Origin: Candidatus Villigracilis saccharophilus
GTDB lineage: Bacteria > Chloroflexota > Anaerolineae > Anaerolineales > Villigracilaceae
Length of the DNA stretch: 64,000 nucleotides
Direction of reading: 5' to 3'
Assembly (NCBI GenBank): GCA_016709305.1
Contig: JADJNA010000008.1
Location: forward strand, 79,057-143,056
Position 1 is the first letter of the stretch, and each line of letters starts with the position of its first letter. Shown one piece after another: positions 51,171 through 59,168 of this stretch. The notes beneath the pieces are model-generated. The model did no database searches and was not told the origin of the DNA. It saw only the letters and a list, made by a program, of their open reading frames with translations. Position numbers and translations under genes: made by a program.

Positions 51171-51203
51171 AATCGTCAATCGTAAATCATCAATCGTAAA
51201 TTA
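51171..51203. repeat. AATCGTAAAT-type repeat within moeA
   Basis: AATCGTCAATCGTAAATC and ATCAATCGTAAATTA in tandem, translated as VNRKSSIVN within the C-terminal domain. Related to the intergenic tract at 49163-49203. Confidence 0.6.
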
Positions 51204-51355
51204 CGAAGCCGAACCCATCTTTGGCAAATCAAACCTCATCTTCACTCTCGCCTCCGCCGATGGACTCTTGCGCATTCACCCAGACGCAACAGGATTAAGC
51301 GCTGGCGAAACGGTTGAGGTAGTTCTTATTTAAATTTTCTCCCAAGGGAATATCA

Positions 51356-53323
51356 ATGCTCATTGAACTATTAAATAAACCTGTTGGATTCTTCCTGCTG
51401 GTCATGACCATTATCCTCGTCACGCCGCTGTTGTCTGAGCGCGTGAAACTGCCTGGCATTATCGGCATCATCATTGGCGGCATGTTGATCGGTCCGCATG
51501 GCTTCGGACTCATGGAAGCGGGCGACCGAATTGAGTTCCTGTCCACCATTGGTCTTGTCTATCTTATGTTCAGCGCAGGCCTCGAAGTGGATATCAATCA
51601 ATTCCTGCGTGTGCGCGGACGTGCTCTGGTTTTTGGCATGATCACTTTTATTTTCCCGCAGTTGATGGGTATGGGGCTTGGCTATATTCTCGGGCTCGAC
51701 TTTTTAGGCATGATCCTGCTTGGCTCCGCGTTCGCATCTCATACACTCATTGCATTTCCCATCCTTACCAAACTTGGTGTAACCCGCAACGAAGCCATTG
51801 CGGTCACAACAGGCGCGACCGTACTTACTGACATTGGTGCATTTGTTATTCTTGCGATAGTGCTTGGCGCAAGAACAGGCGGTATTTCTGCGGGCTATTT
51901 TGTACAGCTTATTATTTCGCTAACGATCTTTGCGCTCGCGATTGTCTTCGGCTTGCCCCGCCTCGGCAAATTTGTCTTTAAACGCATTTCAGGCCGCGCC
52001 GTTGAATTTCAATTTGTGATCGTCACGCTTTTTATTTCCGCCTTTGTCGCGGAGTTGATCGGTGTGCATGAAGTCGTCGGCGCATTTCTCGCGGGGCTGG
52101 CCATCAACGCCACACTTCCGCGCCACAGCCCGGTCACGGGGCATGTGTTATTCATTGGTGAATCATTTTTCATTCCAGTTTTCATTCTTTACAGCGGACT
52201 CATCACAGATCCGCTTACATTTCTCAAGAGTCCACAGACGATCATCGTTGCGATCGGCGTTACCATCGTTGCCTATGTTTCCAAATTCATCGCCGCCTGG
52301 ATCACCGCACGCATTTATAAATACACCAAGTCCGAATTTTGGACGGTTTACGGTCTCTCACATGCGCAGGCCGCCGTCACCATCCCCACATTGGTGATTG
52401 GTTTGGAAACTGGACTTTTTGACGCCACCCTTTTCAATGCTGCCATCTTGATGATCCTTCTTACATCGATCTCCTCTCCACTACTCGTCCAGCGCTTCGC
52501 CCCTGACCTGAAAACTGCTGAAGCAGACGAGGATGTTTTACCTCTCTTTGGGCGGATTCTCGTCCCCGTTGCTGACCTGAAACAATCTGCGGGACTCGTT
52601 TCCCTTGCGAGTTTGTTGGCGCACTCTTCCAAAGGCAAGGTGCTGGCTGTCAGCGTGGCGAGCGATACAGGGATGGACAGGGACAGCAGTTTTTCGCTTC
52701 ATAAGGAATTGCTTGGCCGCGTCCCTGAATTGTTGAATGATCCCGAAACTGAAATTGAACTTATTCCGCGGCTTGCCTCCTCTCATGCGCAGGGAATATT
52801 ACAAACCGCGCACGAACAGAACGCGTCACTTATTCTCATGGGCTGGCGCGGCAAGCGGACATTACGCGAGTCTGTGCTTGGCAGTGTTCTGGACGAAGTG
52901 ATCTGGGGGTCAGATACACCCGTAATGATCGGAAAACTTTCGCTGCCGTTGAATGGAATGAAGCGCATTGTTTTTATCATTCCGCCCAAAACTGTTCCGC
53001 CTATCATCCTGCGCCGTATGCTCGAAACAAATTTGACTCTTGCAAAAGCCCTCAATGTGCCGCTTGAAATAATCGCCGACAAAGCGTATCTGCAGATCGC
53101 TGAGACATTGCTTGTCGCAACAGGATCAGACCATCCCGTTAAGATCGAGGCGTTGAATGATCAACTCAAGCCAGAAAATCTGGCGCGCGAATCTACGAGT
53201 AGTTTTATCATTCTTCCAGGCTTTGGCTCCCGCAAACGGGTTGCTGATACATTAGGCCATATCCCTGAACAACTCGCAAAAACTTTTGATGGAAATTTGG
53301 CTGTATTACATTTTGACAGGTAG
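51356..53323 (+). CDS. Kef-type cation:proton antiporter (CPA2) with C-terminal Usp-like region
   Basis: 655 aa. About 12-13 membrane helices cover residues 1-385: VKLPGIIGIIIGGMLIGPHG, EFLSTIGLVYLMFSAGLEVD, and the helix 5 ATVLTDIGAFVILAIVLG (TD variant) with VGAFLAGLAINATLPRHSPV. From about 400 a cytoplasmic universal-stress-type domain follows (RILVPVADLKQSAGLVSLAS, LILMGWRGKRTLRESVLGSV), then a second half-domain. Exchanges Na+ or K+ for H+. The TAG stop lies within the GTAGGGGCGAC arm of the repeat at 53320. GGGAAT is a weak ribosome-binding site. Confidence 0.88.
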   Translation: MLIELLNKPVGFFLLVMTIILVTPLLSERVKLPGIIGIIIGGMLIGPHGFGLMEAGDRIEFLSTIGLVYLMFSAGLEVDINQFLRVRGRALVFGMITFIFPQLMGMGLGYILGLDFLGMILLGSAFASHTLIAFPILTKLGVTRNEAIAVTTGATVLTDIGAFVILAIVLGARTGGISAGYFVQLIISLTIFALAIVFGLPRLGKFVFKRISGRAVEFQFVIVTLFISAFVAELIGVHEVVGAFLAGLAINATLPRHSPVTGHVLFIGESFFIPVFILYSGLITDPLTFLKSPQTIIVAIGVTIVAYVSKFIAAWITARIYKYTKSEFWTVYGLSHAQAAVTIPTLVIGLETGLFDATLFNAAILMILLTSISSPLLVQRFAPDLKTAEADEDVLPLFGRILVPVADLKQSAGLVSLASLLAHSSKGKVLAVSVASDTGMDRDSSFSLHKELLGRVPELLNDPETEIELIPRLASSHAQGILQTAHEQNASLILMGWRGKRTLRESVLGSVLDEVIWGSDTPVMIGKLSLPLNGMKRIVFIIPPKTVPPIILRRMLETNLTLAKALNVPLEIIADKAYLQIAETLLVATGSDHPVKIEALNDQLKPENLARESTSSFIILPGFGSRKRVADTLGHIPEQLAKTFDGNLAVLHFDR

Positions 53324-53379
53324 GGGCGACCCGCCCAGCAAGAAAATATATCCGCTTGACCATGAAGGGTCGCCCTTAC
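53320..53379. repeat. 60-bp inverted repeat (GTAGGGGCGACCC type)
   Basis: GTAGGGGCGACCC (53320-53332) pairs with GGGTCGCCCTTAC (53367-53379) with one mismatch. Its left arm supplies the stop codon of the antiporter. It may also act as a terminator between these convergent genes. Confidence 0.8.
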
Positions 53380-53391
53380 TCTGTTGGGGGA

Positions 53392-54471
53392 TTATTTCAA
53401 AGTTAGATCAAAGAAGGCGATCGTTCTTTGCATGGCGGTTGAGAAGTATTTTGAAATATTATGGTTATCGCCTTCGTAAGTGTACAGGTCGGCGATCTGG
53501 CCAACGCTGCGGGCCTGTTCGGCGAGACGGATGGAAAAATCCAAGGGGACATCTTCATCCAATGTTCCGTGGTGCAGCTCCAACGGTCCAGAAAGATCGG
53601 CGAGATAAGAATTGGCTGAGACCGAATCCCAAAAAGCAGGATTATCCGCAGGTGCGCCGTATGCTTCGATCCATCCTGTGCGCCAGCCGCGCCCGCTTGA
53701 ACTTGGTGACGGTGTGAATGAGCCAGTGCGCCGCCAGTTGTAAAGCAGGTCAGTGTAGGAAGCGACCACGCCCGCCCAGATCACGCCGACTTTCACATCA
53801 TCTGAAATGACCATCGTGCGCAGTGTGAGATAGCCACCCATGGAGTGACCCCACATGCCGATCTTTTCGGGGTTCACTTCAGGCAATTGCTTGATGGAGG
53901 CGACCGCGTTCAGAACGTCTATTTGATAACCGGGGCTGCCATACGCGCCAGACGCTTCGCCTTCAGATGCGTCGTGCCCGCGATAGTCAATACGGAAGAC
54001 AACATATCCAGCCTTTGCGATTTCATCCACATAAGCAATGTAGCGTTCGGTTGTTTTATAAACATCGGGCGGAATATAGCCGTGATTGAAAACAATGGCA
54101 GGGAATCCGCCTTCGGGCATTTCTCCGTTGGGAATGGTCAACAGCGCGTATATTTTCAGTCCCTCTGAAAGATAGTACGCGTAATAGCGGCGATAATTTA
54201 ATCCTCTGTCCAATTCCTTGACAATCGTAATTTCACTGCCTGGATAATCTCCCGCCCGCATACCGATAATGCTCATCGGGTGGGGGATCGGCGTTGCCGT
54301 TGCTGTCGGCAAAGGCGTGAGGATTTGCGTTGCCTCAGGGATTAATGTATTTGTTGAACTTGGAATTACGGTCGATAGGATGATGGGGGCATTTGCGGGC
54401 GCTGCAAGCTGTGCTCCGCAGGCGCTTACGAAAAGGGAGATAGTTATCAAAACCAATAAAGCTTTTTTCAT
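53392..54471 (-). CDS. Alpha/beta hydrolase lipoprotein (S9-like)
   Basis: 359 aa. The ATG at 54471 has AAGGAG upstream and gives a lipobox signal (MKKALLVLITISLFVSAC), so it is an exported lipoprotein. The hydrolase fold has FPAIVFNHGYIPPDVYKTTE for the oxyanion loop, the nucleophile GHSMGGYLTLRTM, the Asp in LELHHGTLDEDVPLDFS and the His in YEGDNHNISKYF. It resembles prolyl-oligopeptidase-type esterases without the propeller. Convergent with the antiporter gene. Confidence 0.88.
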   Translation of the reverse strand: MKKALLVLITISLFVSACGAQLAAPANAPIILSTVIPSSTNTLIPEATQILTPLPTATATPIPHPMSIIGMRAGDYPGSEITIVKELDRGLNYRRYYAYYLSEGLKIYALLTIPNGEMPEGGFPAIVFNHGYIPPDVYKTTERYIAYVDEIAKAGYVVFRIDYRGHDASEGEASGAYGSPGYQIDVLNAVASIKQLPEVNPEKIGMWGHSMGGYLTLRTMVISDDVKVGVIWAGVVASYTDLLYNWRRTGSFTPSPSSSGRGWRTGWIEAYGAPADNPAFWDSVSANSYLADLSGPLELHHGTLDEDVPLDFSIRLAEQARSVGQIADLYTYEGDNHNISKYFSTAMQRTIAFFDLTLK

Positions 54472-54493
54472 CTTGGAACTCCTTGTTATTAAG

Positions 54494-54534
54494 AAAACAG
54501 AAGGAGGCGTTTTATTACGGCCTTCTTCTGTTTT
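54494..54534 (-). terminator. Hairpin terminator of the small membrane protein gene
   Basis: AAAACAGAAGGAGGC (54494-54508) pairs with GCCTTCTTCTGTTTT (54520-54534), one mismatch, about 73 nt past the stop at 54607. It lies just before the ribosome-binding site of the next gene, so it could attenuate that gene instead. Confidence 0.7.
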
Positions 54535-54606
54535 GATCACTTTATTACATGTCGTGACCCCGTTTGTCATTGTTTCTATAATCGTAATTCCTTGATACTG
54601 CCACCG

Positions 54607-54972
54607 TTAATTTGATGCCTGTCTGCCCTGTATGTAAATCAGCAAAGCGGACAAGGCAGTGGTCAAGAAGATCAACAGGAAAAGTGTCACCCGCAATTCC
54701 CCGCCTTGCTCCATATTTCTAATACCCTCAAGCGCGAGAAAAGTAATATTGAGAATAAGATACGCGCTGACAGATCCCATGGCTATTTGTAAAAATTTCC
54801 CGTTGAATTTTCCCGTTGCCGCAATTGCCAGCCACACGAGAACAATAATATTTGAAGTGACCCGAAGTATCTCCAATTGATCAGTGACAGCGTGAATGAA
54901 GATGTCAAATAATTGAAGGAGGGCAATTCCAAGCCCTAGAATCTTCAAAATTGTGGTTGTGTGTTTTTGCAT
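54607..54972 (-). CDS. Small membrane protein, unknown
   Basis: 121 aa with about three or four membrane helices (TTTILKILGLGIALLQLFDI, IIVLVWLAIAATG, MGSVSAYLILNITFLALEG, LFLLIFLTTALSALLIYIQG). The ATG at 54972 is taken because the frame upstream overlaps the GT87 gene. No family recognised. A/T-rich codons like its upstream neighbour. It is 23 nt downstream of the GT87 stop and probably in one transcript with it. Confidence 0.6.
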   Translation of the reverse strand: MQKHTTTILKILGLGIALLQLFDIFIHAVTDQLEILRVTSNIIVLVWLAIAATGKFNGKFLQIAMGSVSAYLILNITFLALEGIRNMEQGGELRVTLFLLIFLTTALSALLIYIQGRQASN

Positions 54973-54995
54973 TCGGTTATTCCCATTGTGTCTTA

Positions 54996-56210
54996 TCAGC
55001 TCATTATGCGCTGTGTCAGACGAAGAGTATAAATTTTGAAAAATGCGATACCTGCCATGATTAGCAATAATCCTAATCCAGGGATCGCATGCGACAACAT
55101 ATTTTCCGTAAGGCTGTAGGTCGCAATCGCCTGCCACTGTGTCATTCCTATTCCTGTTGAAATAGCAAAAATACTCATTCTTTGCAATCTGTCTTCGCTT
55201 ACTCCCCATAGATGGCACATTGTTGGAATAAGGGCCAGACAAATAATAAAAGAATAATGATATACAATCAGAGGCAATGCCAGCATAAATGGAAAATACA
55301 TTACAAAGGAGGAAGTTTCAAGTTTATTTACTTTGTCCAGTTTGTAATCTGTAAATATTACAAGAGAGAGTAATATGCCATAGATAAGCACGGTTATTAT
55401 GGGAGACAAATTGACTAATGAAACCACATTTGATATCCCCAGGGAATTTATCAATATCGAAATTAAGCTTATTGTAGCCACTAAACTCCCATTCTCGTCA
55501 AACCTAAAAAGAGATTGCGAGCGCGAGGATAAAGCTGTTTGAAAATCTGAAAACCAAAAGAGAGTAATTGATCCCCACAATACCAGCCACAGGCCTATCC
55601 AAAAAACCAGGCGCCACTTTTTACTTAATAAAATTGGCAGTACTATTAGCATGGGATAGACTTTGAATACGATAGCCAGGGAAAAGAATAACCCGCTAGC
55701 CCACTCCTTTTTTGGATTTTGGAGCCAGTATAAGCCTAGGCACAGGAAAAGAAACACCCATCCGTCGATATTCTCGCGTTGAAGAAGAAAGTAAAAAGGG
55801 TAACCGAATAATAAGGCGGCCAGCCCCGCCGTTAAAATTGGGTCTTTGTCTATTTTCGAAAATCCGAACATCGAAGTTATTAATTGATAACCGAATGCCA
55901 GGGAGAGCGGTATAAGAAAGTAAAAGAGGATTCTCGCATTGTCAAACCCCAAAGGGATAAAAACTGTATTTGCAATTGCGGGAATGGGTGTGGTGACGTA
56001 CCGATTGGTAGAAACATCATAAGGGCTTTGCCCATTGATAATGTTCTCTGACGCCTTAAAAAAATCGGCGTAATCCAATCCATACGATTCCTTGTAATTT
56101 AGGAATAATAATGGCTTGTTGGAAAGAACGTGCCCAATTGAAATGACTCCAAAAGATGCAGCTATGAATATGGAAATAATAATTGCTGGGAATGAAGCTT
56201 TTTTGATCAT
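54996..56210 (-). CDS. GT87-family polyprenyl-phosphate-linked glycosyltransferase-like membrane protein
   Basis: 404 aa with about ten membrane helices. YKESYGLDYADFFKASENI followed by NGQSPYDVSTNRYVTTPIPA is the hallmark of DUF2029/GT87 proteins, where the Asp in the first loop is catalytic. LYWLQNPKKEWASGLFFSLA and IVFKVYPMLIVLPILLSKKW are also typical. It probably transfers mannose or another sugar from a polyprenyl carrier outside the membrane. Clearly more A/T-rich than the genes before 53 kb. It starts 30 nt from the edge of the first attC-like site. Confidence 0.82.
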   Translation of the reverse strand: MIKKASFPAIIISIFIAASFGVISIGHVLSNKPLLFLNYKESYGLDYADFFKASENIINGQSPYDVSTNRYVTTPIPAIANTVFIPLGFDNARILFYFLIPLSLAFGYQLITSMFGFSKIDKDPILTAGLAALLFGYPFYFLLQRENIDGWVFLFLCLGLYWLQNPKKEWASGLFFSLAIVFKVYPMLIVLPILLSKKWRLVFWIGLWLVLWGSITLFWFSDFQTALSSRSQSLFRFDENGSLVATISLISILINSLGISNVVSLVNLSPIITVLIYGILLSLVIFTDYKLDKVNKLETSSFVMYFPFMLALPLIVYHYSFIICLALIPTMCHLWGVSEDRLQRMSIFAISTGIGMTQWQAIATYSLTENMLSHAIPGLGLLLIMAGIAFFKIYTLRLTQRIMS

Positions 56211-56239
56211 ATGCTTTAATGTGTGCTGTAATGTTTAGC

Positions 56240-56357
56240 ACTTAATCCTTTGCGTTGACTGGCACTGGGGCGGGCATGGACTCTGTTTGGGAGCAGAAAA
56301 TACTCGACGCGAAGCGTGCCGCAGACTCCCACATTTCAGGTACACGCTTTGTTGGGC
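56240..56357 (-). repeat. attC-like recombination site 1 (after the alpha/beta hydrolase gene)
   Basis: Minus strand: R''-like GCCCAAC (complement of 56351-56357), imperfect inverted centre, and R'-like ATTAAGT (complement of 56240-56246), where the consensus GTTRRRY has A for G. Centre shares GACGCGAAGC...GCCGCAGA with site 2. About 118 bp. Starts 14 nt past the hydrolase stop. Confidence 0.65.
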
Positions 56358-56370
56358 TGCTTTTTAATAA

Positions 56371-57144
56371 TCAAATTTCTGATCCAAAGAAATTCATGAT
56401 TTCATGTGCAACTTCTTGTGGGCGTGTCATGGTTGGAACATGACCTGCACCTGGAAGAACCGATAATTTCGCATTAGAAATAAGCTCGGAAAGTTGGAGC
56501 GCTTCTTTAACTGGTACGATACCATCAGCTTCTCCATGTAGGATAAGCGTAGGTTGAGAGATGTGGCTTAATTCGTTACGCAAATCAACTTCGCCAGCGG
56601 AGAGATACAAGGCAATTGCGCCTTCTTGTGAAGCACGGTCAATGATTTGTCGCCCCCAACGTTTGATATGGTCACTATCTGACTCGGGCACACAGGTTTC
56701 AACGAAACGATCAAGTGTGGCGGAATAAGCCTTGCGCAATCCAAAAAGAAATAAATCCTTTTCTGGGGGCGTCTCGCGGAAATACATACCATCCACAATA
56801 ACTAATCCCGTGATTCGATTTGGATGTTTGAGAGCGGCACCCAAAGCGGTGAGGGCTCCAGCAGATTCGGCTGCCAACACACATTTTTCAACCTTGTAGG
56901 CGTCAAGTACAGCAAAGACATCATCAACCAAACTATTGAAAGTGATGGACTCCGCTGGTGCTATGGTCGCGCCTGCGCCACGATGATCATAGGCGATGGT
57001 GTGCCAACTTTGACTCAAGATTGAGAATGGTTCAGCCCATAATTCCCAACTCCCGATCCACCCGCCAATACCCACAATAGCAGGCGATGTAGTTGAGCCA
57101 AATGAGGTAGTGTAAATCTTTGCGTCTCCAACGTTTATAAACAT
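56371..57144 (-). CDS. Alpha/beta hydrolase (cassette-borne)
   Basis: 257 aa esterase/lipase-like alpha/beta hydrolase. IVGIGGWIGSWELWAEPFSI is the oxyanion segment, IAYDHRGAGATIAPAES the HRGxG block, LAAESAGALTALGAALKH holds the nucleophile Ser, TLILHGEADGIVPVKEA the Asp and LPGAGHVPTMTRPQEV the His. Predicted to cleave an ester or similar bond; substrate unknown. It forms a single-gene unit between attC-like sites 1 and 2, and the unit's first bases (TTGGGCTGC) pair with the R'' of its own site. Confidence 0.85.
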   Translation of the reverse strand: MFINVGDAKIYTTSFGSTTSPAIVGIGGWIGSWELWAEPFSILSQSWHTIAYDHRGAGATIAPAESITFNSLVDDVFAVLDAYKVEKCVLAAESAGALTALGAALKHPNRITGLVIVDGMYFRETPPEKDLFLFGLRKAYSATLDRFVETCVPESDSDHIKRWGRQIIDRASQEGAIALYLSAGEVDLRNELSHISQPTLILHGEADGIVPVKEALQLSELISNAKLSVLPGAGHVPTMTRPQEVAHEIMNFFGSEI

Positions 57145-57193
57145 TAAATCTCCTACATATGTAATAAAGGAGTGTCACTTCAATTCGTCAGCA

Positions 57194-57337
57194 GCCCAAT
57201 GGTTTGCGTTCGCGAAGCACTCCGCTTGGGTGGGGGACGGCGAAGCCGTCCAGTCAGAAAAATGATAAGGCGTAGAAAACTGCTTGACGCGAAGCATGCC
57301 GCAGAATCCCCAGCGTCAGGTGCGCGCTTTGTTAGGT
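57194..57337 (-). repeat. attC-like recombination site 2 (after the lipoprotein gene)
   Basis: Minus strand: R'' ACCTAAC (complement of 57331-57337), centre with the hairpin GGACGGC-GAA-GCCGTCC (57235-57251), and R' ATTGGGC (complement of 57194-57200). About 144 bp, 19 nt past the stop of the lipoprotein gene. Confidence 0.75.
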
Positions 57338-57356
57338 GGCGTTTTGTCATAAGGAC

Positions 57357-58247
57357 TCAATATGTTGGAATAGAATCTCTTTTCAGATAAAAACATGAAC
57401 CATGACCTAGAAGAAGATATTCCTTGAAACTTTCTAAAGTAAACGATGTAACATCTTCTAATGCGCCATCTTCATCTGGTGATGGTGGATAGTATGGAGA
57501 CTTACCGAGCCAAATAATTGCGCCTTGAAAGTCGTCCTTGTTGGGACAAACAGTTATTAATTCATCGAGTCTTATTTCTGGCTCATGATACCAAATAATT
57601 AAGTCTAGGTCATCGTAGAAAAAAGTCATGTGATACCACGCCTTCCAAGGTGTCGGAGTTGGCTCATGAATTACTTGCAAGCCAAAAGTTATCTTTGAAG
57701 GAGCGCCGTATCGTTTGAGCATTGCAGATGGAGAGTACATTGACCACTCAAATTGGTTAGAGCGGTCAAGATAAACACGCATACTTTTTACCAAATCATT
57801 ACTTAGGTGAAAACCAGTTTCAGGCGGGATTTCACTGTTAGGAAACTTTTCTAAAGCGTATGCATGTCCTTTACCTTCGTAATCATACAATGGCAATCCA
57901 AAGTGGTTAAAAATAAGTTTTAATTCATCTACAGTTGTTTTTTCAGGAATTACCCCTAAGAAGCATGGTGGTTTGCAATCAACATCATTCTGCAACAAAT
58001 CCCTTATTTCGCTCTCACTAGCCTGTTGAGACAATACTGGCAATGGCGTCAATGTTGCTGTGGGTTCTAAAGTTGGGGGTAAAGTAACAGTAGAAGTAAA
58101 AAATGGTGTTTTATTAATAATAGGAAAAGGTGTTGTACCTGTCGTAGATAATGTGCTTGTGATAATGGGCGTGTTTACAGGATTGCATGATACTAATGTA
58201 ATGCAGATAAGAACTTTGAGTATTGCTTTTTTGATTTTGCTAGACAT
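57357..58247 (-). CDS. Lipoprotein of unknown function (cassette-borne)
   Basis: 296 aa. The N-terminus is a lipobox signal (MSSKIKKAILKVLICITLVS then Cys). A Thr/Pro-rich spacer follows (TLPPTLEPTATLTPLPVLSQ), then a domain with several Cys and acidic segments (QNDVDCKPPCFLGVIPEKTT, TVDELKLIFNHFGLPLYDYE). The C-terminal Cys-containing segment reads LLLGHGSCFYLKRD. No recognised family. Strongly A/T-rich. Unit borders TTAGGTGGC at its start and GCCACCTAAC at its end match, as expected for a gene cassette. Confidence 0.7.
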   Translation of the reverse strand: MSSKIKKAILKVLICITLVSCNPVNTPIITSTLSTTGTTPFPIINKTPFFTSTVTLPPTLEPTATLTPLPVLSQQASESEIRDLLQNDVDCKPPCFLGVIPEKTTVDELKLIFNHFGLPLYDYEGKGHAYALEKFPNSEIPPETGFHLSNDLVKSMRVYLDRSNQFEWSMYSPSAMLKRYGAPSKITFGLQVIHEPTPTPWKAWYHMTFFYDDLDLIIWYHEPEIRLDELITVCPNKDDFQGAIIWLGKSPYYPPSPDEDGALEDVTSFTLESFKEYLLLGHGSCFYLKRDSIPTY

Positions 58248-58271
58248 ACTGAAATATTTTCAAAGAAAGCC

Positions 58272-58400
58272 ACCTAACGGCTTGCGTTACCTGCGCTGGG
58301 GCGGGGACGGCTTCGCCGTCCAACTGGAAAAATGAAAAGGCGTAGGAAGCAACTTGAGATTGTGGCAGAATCCCAGGCGTCAATGCATCCTTTGTTGGGT
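58272..58400 (-). repeat. attC-like recombination site 3 (after the zinc-ribbon gene)
   Basis: Minus strand: R'' ACCCAAC (complement of 58394-58400), centre with the hairpin GGACGGC-TTC-GCCGTCC (58305-58321), and a consensus R' GTTAGGT (complement of 58272-58278). About 129 bp. The best attC match of the three. Begins 6 nt past the gene's stop. Confidence 0.78.
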
Positions 58401-58405
58401 GGCGT

Positions 58406-58969
58406 TTATGTTGAGAATGGATCTTTGTCCAAAAGGAATGCAATTAAATTGTTTCGATTCGGATTTTCTTGAAGCCATTTTCTGATTTCTTGAATTTTTT
58501 GATAATCGCTGTATCCGAATCTTTCCAAATACATCTCGTCAAATTTGCTGGCAGTTGTTTTGCTTTGAATATTTTGTTGCCATGGATTTGTGAAAAACTG
58601 GTTGATTTCATCATGTAAGTCTGCCGCTTTCAAAGATTCCCATTCATTCTTATCCAACCAGACACCATTGCAGTTATTACAACGGTCTAAATGAAAATCA
58701 ACTTTTGCACCAATTTTATATTTCCGCAGAAGATGACCACAATCGGGACAAATAGAGGCTTTATTAGATTCGGCAACAGGAAAACGTTTGCTGGCTTCTG
58801 TAGTTTTATCCTCTTCAAAAGAACCAGGATTTTGGGATTTGAGCCAACGAGCATATTCATTTGCTCTCAACCACGACCCGCCACACGAATTGCAATTCAT
58901 AACTGGTAGGGAGTTTTCGAAATTTGATAATTCCAAGACTACGTTTTTACATGCAGGACATTTTGCCAT
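58406..58969 (-). CDS. Double zinc-ribbon (zf-TFIIB-like) protein (cassette-borne)
   Basis: 187 aa with two C4 ribbons: MAKCPACKNVVLELSNFENS with PVMNCNSCGGSWLRANEYAR at the N-terminus, and ASICPDCGHLLRKYKIGAKV with LDRCNNCNGVWLDKNEWESL in the middle. Both are of the zf-TFIIB family, followed by a polar helical C-terminus. Such ribbons bind zinc and may contact nucleic acid or protein. Its gene ends directly at attC-like site 3. A GTTAGAT (complement of 58971-58977) at its start could be the unit's left border, but it does not pair well with site 3. Confidence 0.8.
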   Translation of the reverse strand: MAKCPACKNVVLELSNFENSLPVMNCNSCGGSWLRANEYARWLKSQNPGSFEEDKTTEASKRFPVAESNKASICPDCGHLLRKYKIGAKVDFHLDRCNNCNGVWLDKNEWESLKAADLHDEINQFFTNPWQQNIQSKTTASKFDEMYLERFGYSDYQKIQEIRKWLQENPNRNNLIAFLLDKDPFST

Positions 58970-59131
58970 AATCTAACCCTTTTCGATGGAATTTTTATTG
59001 ATGAAGAATCAAAATGCTAATTTTGCAAGAAGCCAGTCAACCAGGGTGTATACAGCGTGTTATATATACCCTTATATATTGCATAGCAGCATTATACAGT
59101 TGCCGTCACAAAGCAACAAGCAAGAATAAAG
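58970..59131. other. A/T-rich intergenic region with palindromic tracts
   Basis: Holds TATATA repeats and an imperfect inverted repeat around 59060-59100 (ATTATACAG at its right end). An attI site would be expected near here if the array were a complete integron, but none could be identified, and there is no integrase frame. Confidence 0.4.
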
Positions 59132-59162
59132 AGCCCCGCGAGTTTTGAAAACTCACAGGGCT
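59132..59162 (-). terminator. Terminator of the methyltransferase gene
   Basis: GAGTTTT (59139-59145) / AAAACTC (59147-59153), with an outer AGCCC/GGGCT extension (59132-59136 and 59158-59162) across a small internal bulge; 7 nt past the stop and followed on the minus strand by CTCTTTATT. Confidence 0.75.
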
Positions 59163-59168
59163 AATTGC

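Larger units (their letters stand above)
50070..51333 (+). pseudogene. moeA: Molybdopterin molybdenumtransferase MoeA, about four frameshifts
   Basis: Pieces in three frames together give a full MoeA (about 415 aa): PEFLTLLPPDDARTLLLSHL; after a lost C near 50230 the signature TVDGYAVRARDTFG; ALIHTGGMLPKGADAVVMLE; a palindromic repeat and shift near 50470; IEIFKSVADGENLIRIGEDV; a shift near 50573; KKPRVGLLSTGDEVIDPSQT; a shift near 50950; GVCNGKAVIGLPGNPVSALV. The enzyme inserts molybdenum into adenylylated molybdopterin. Four independent indels in 1.2 kb mean either a dead gene or a poorly corrected stretch. Another copy would be needed for the hydroxylase in this window. Confidence 0.85.

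Noticed and set aside
56219..58405. CRISPR array for the repeated elements around 56-58 kb
   Set aside because: The elements are about 120-145 bp, palindromic, non-identical and separated by whole genes, which does not fit CRISPR repeats and spacers.
59000..59130. attI site and integrase at the head of the cassette array
   Set aside because: No tyrosine-recombinase frame exists on either strand here, and no convincing GTT-core with flanking integrase-binding repeats could be picked out.
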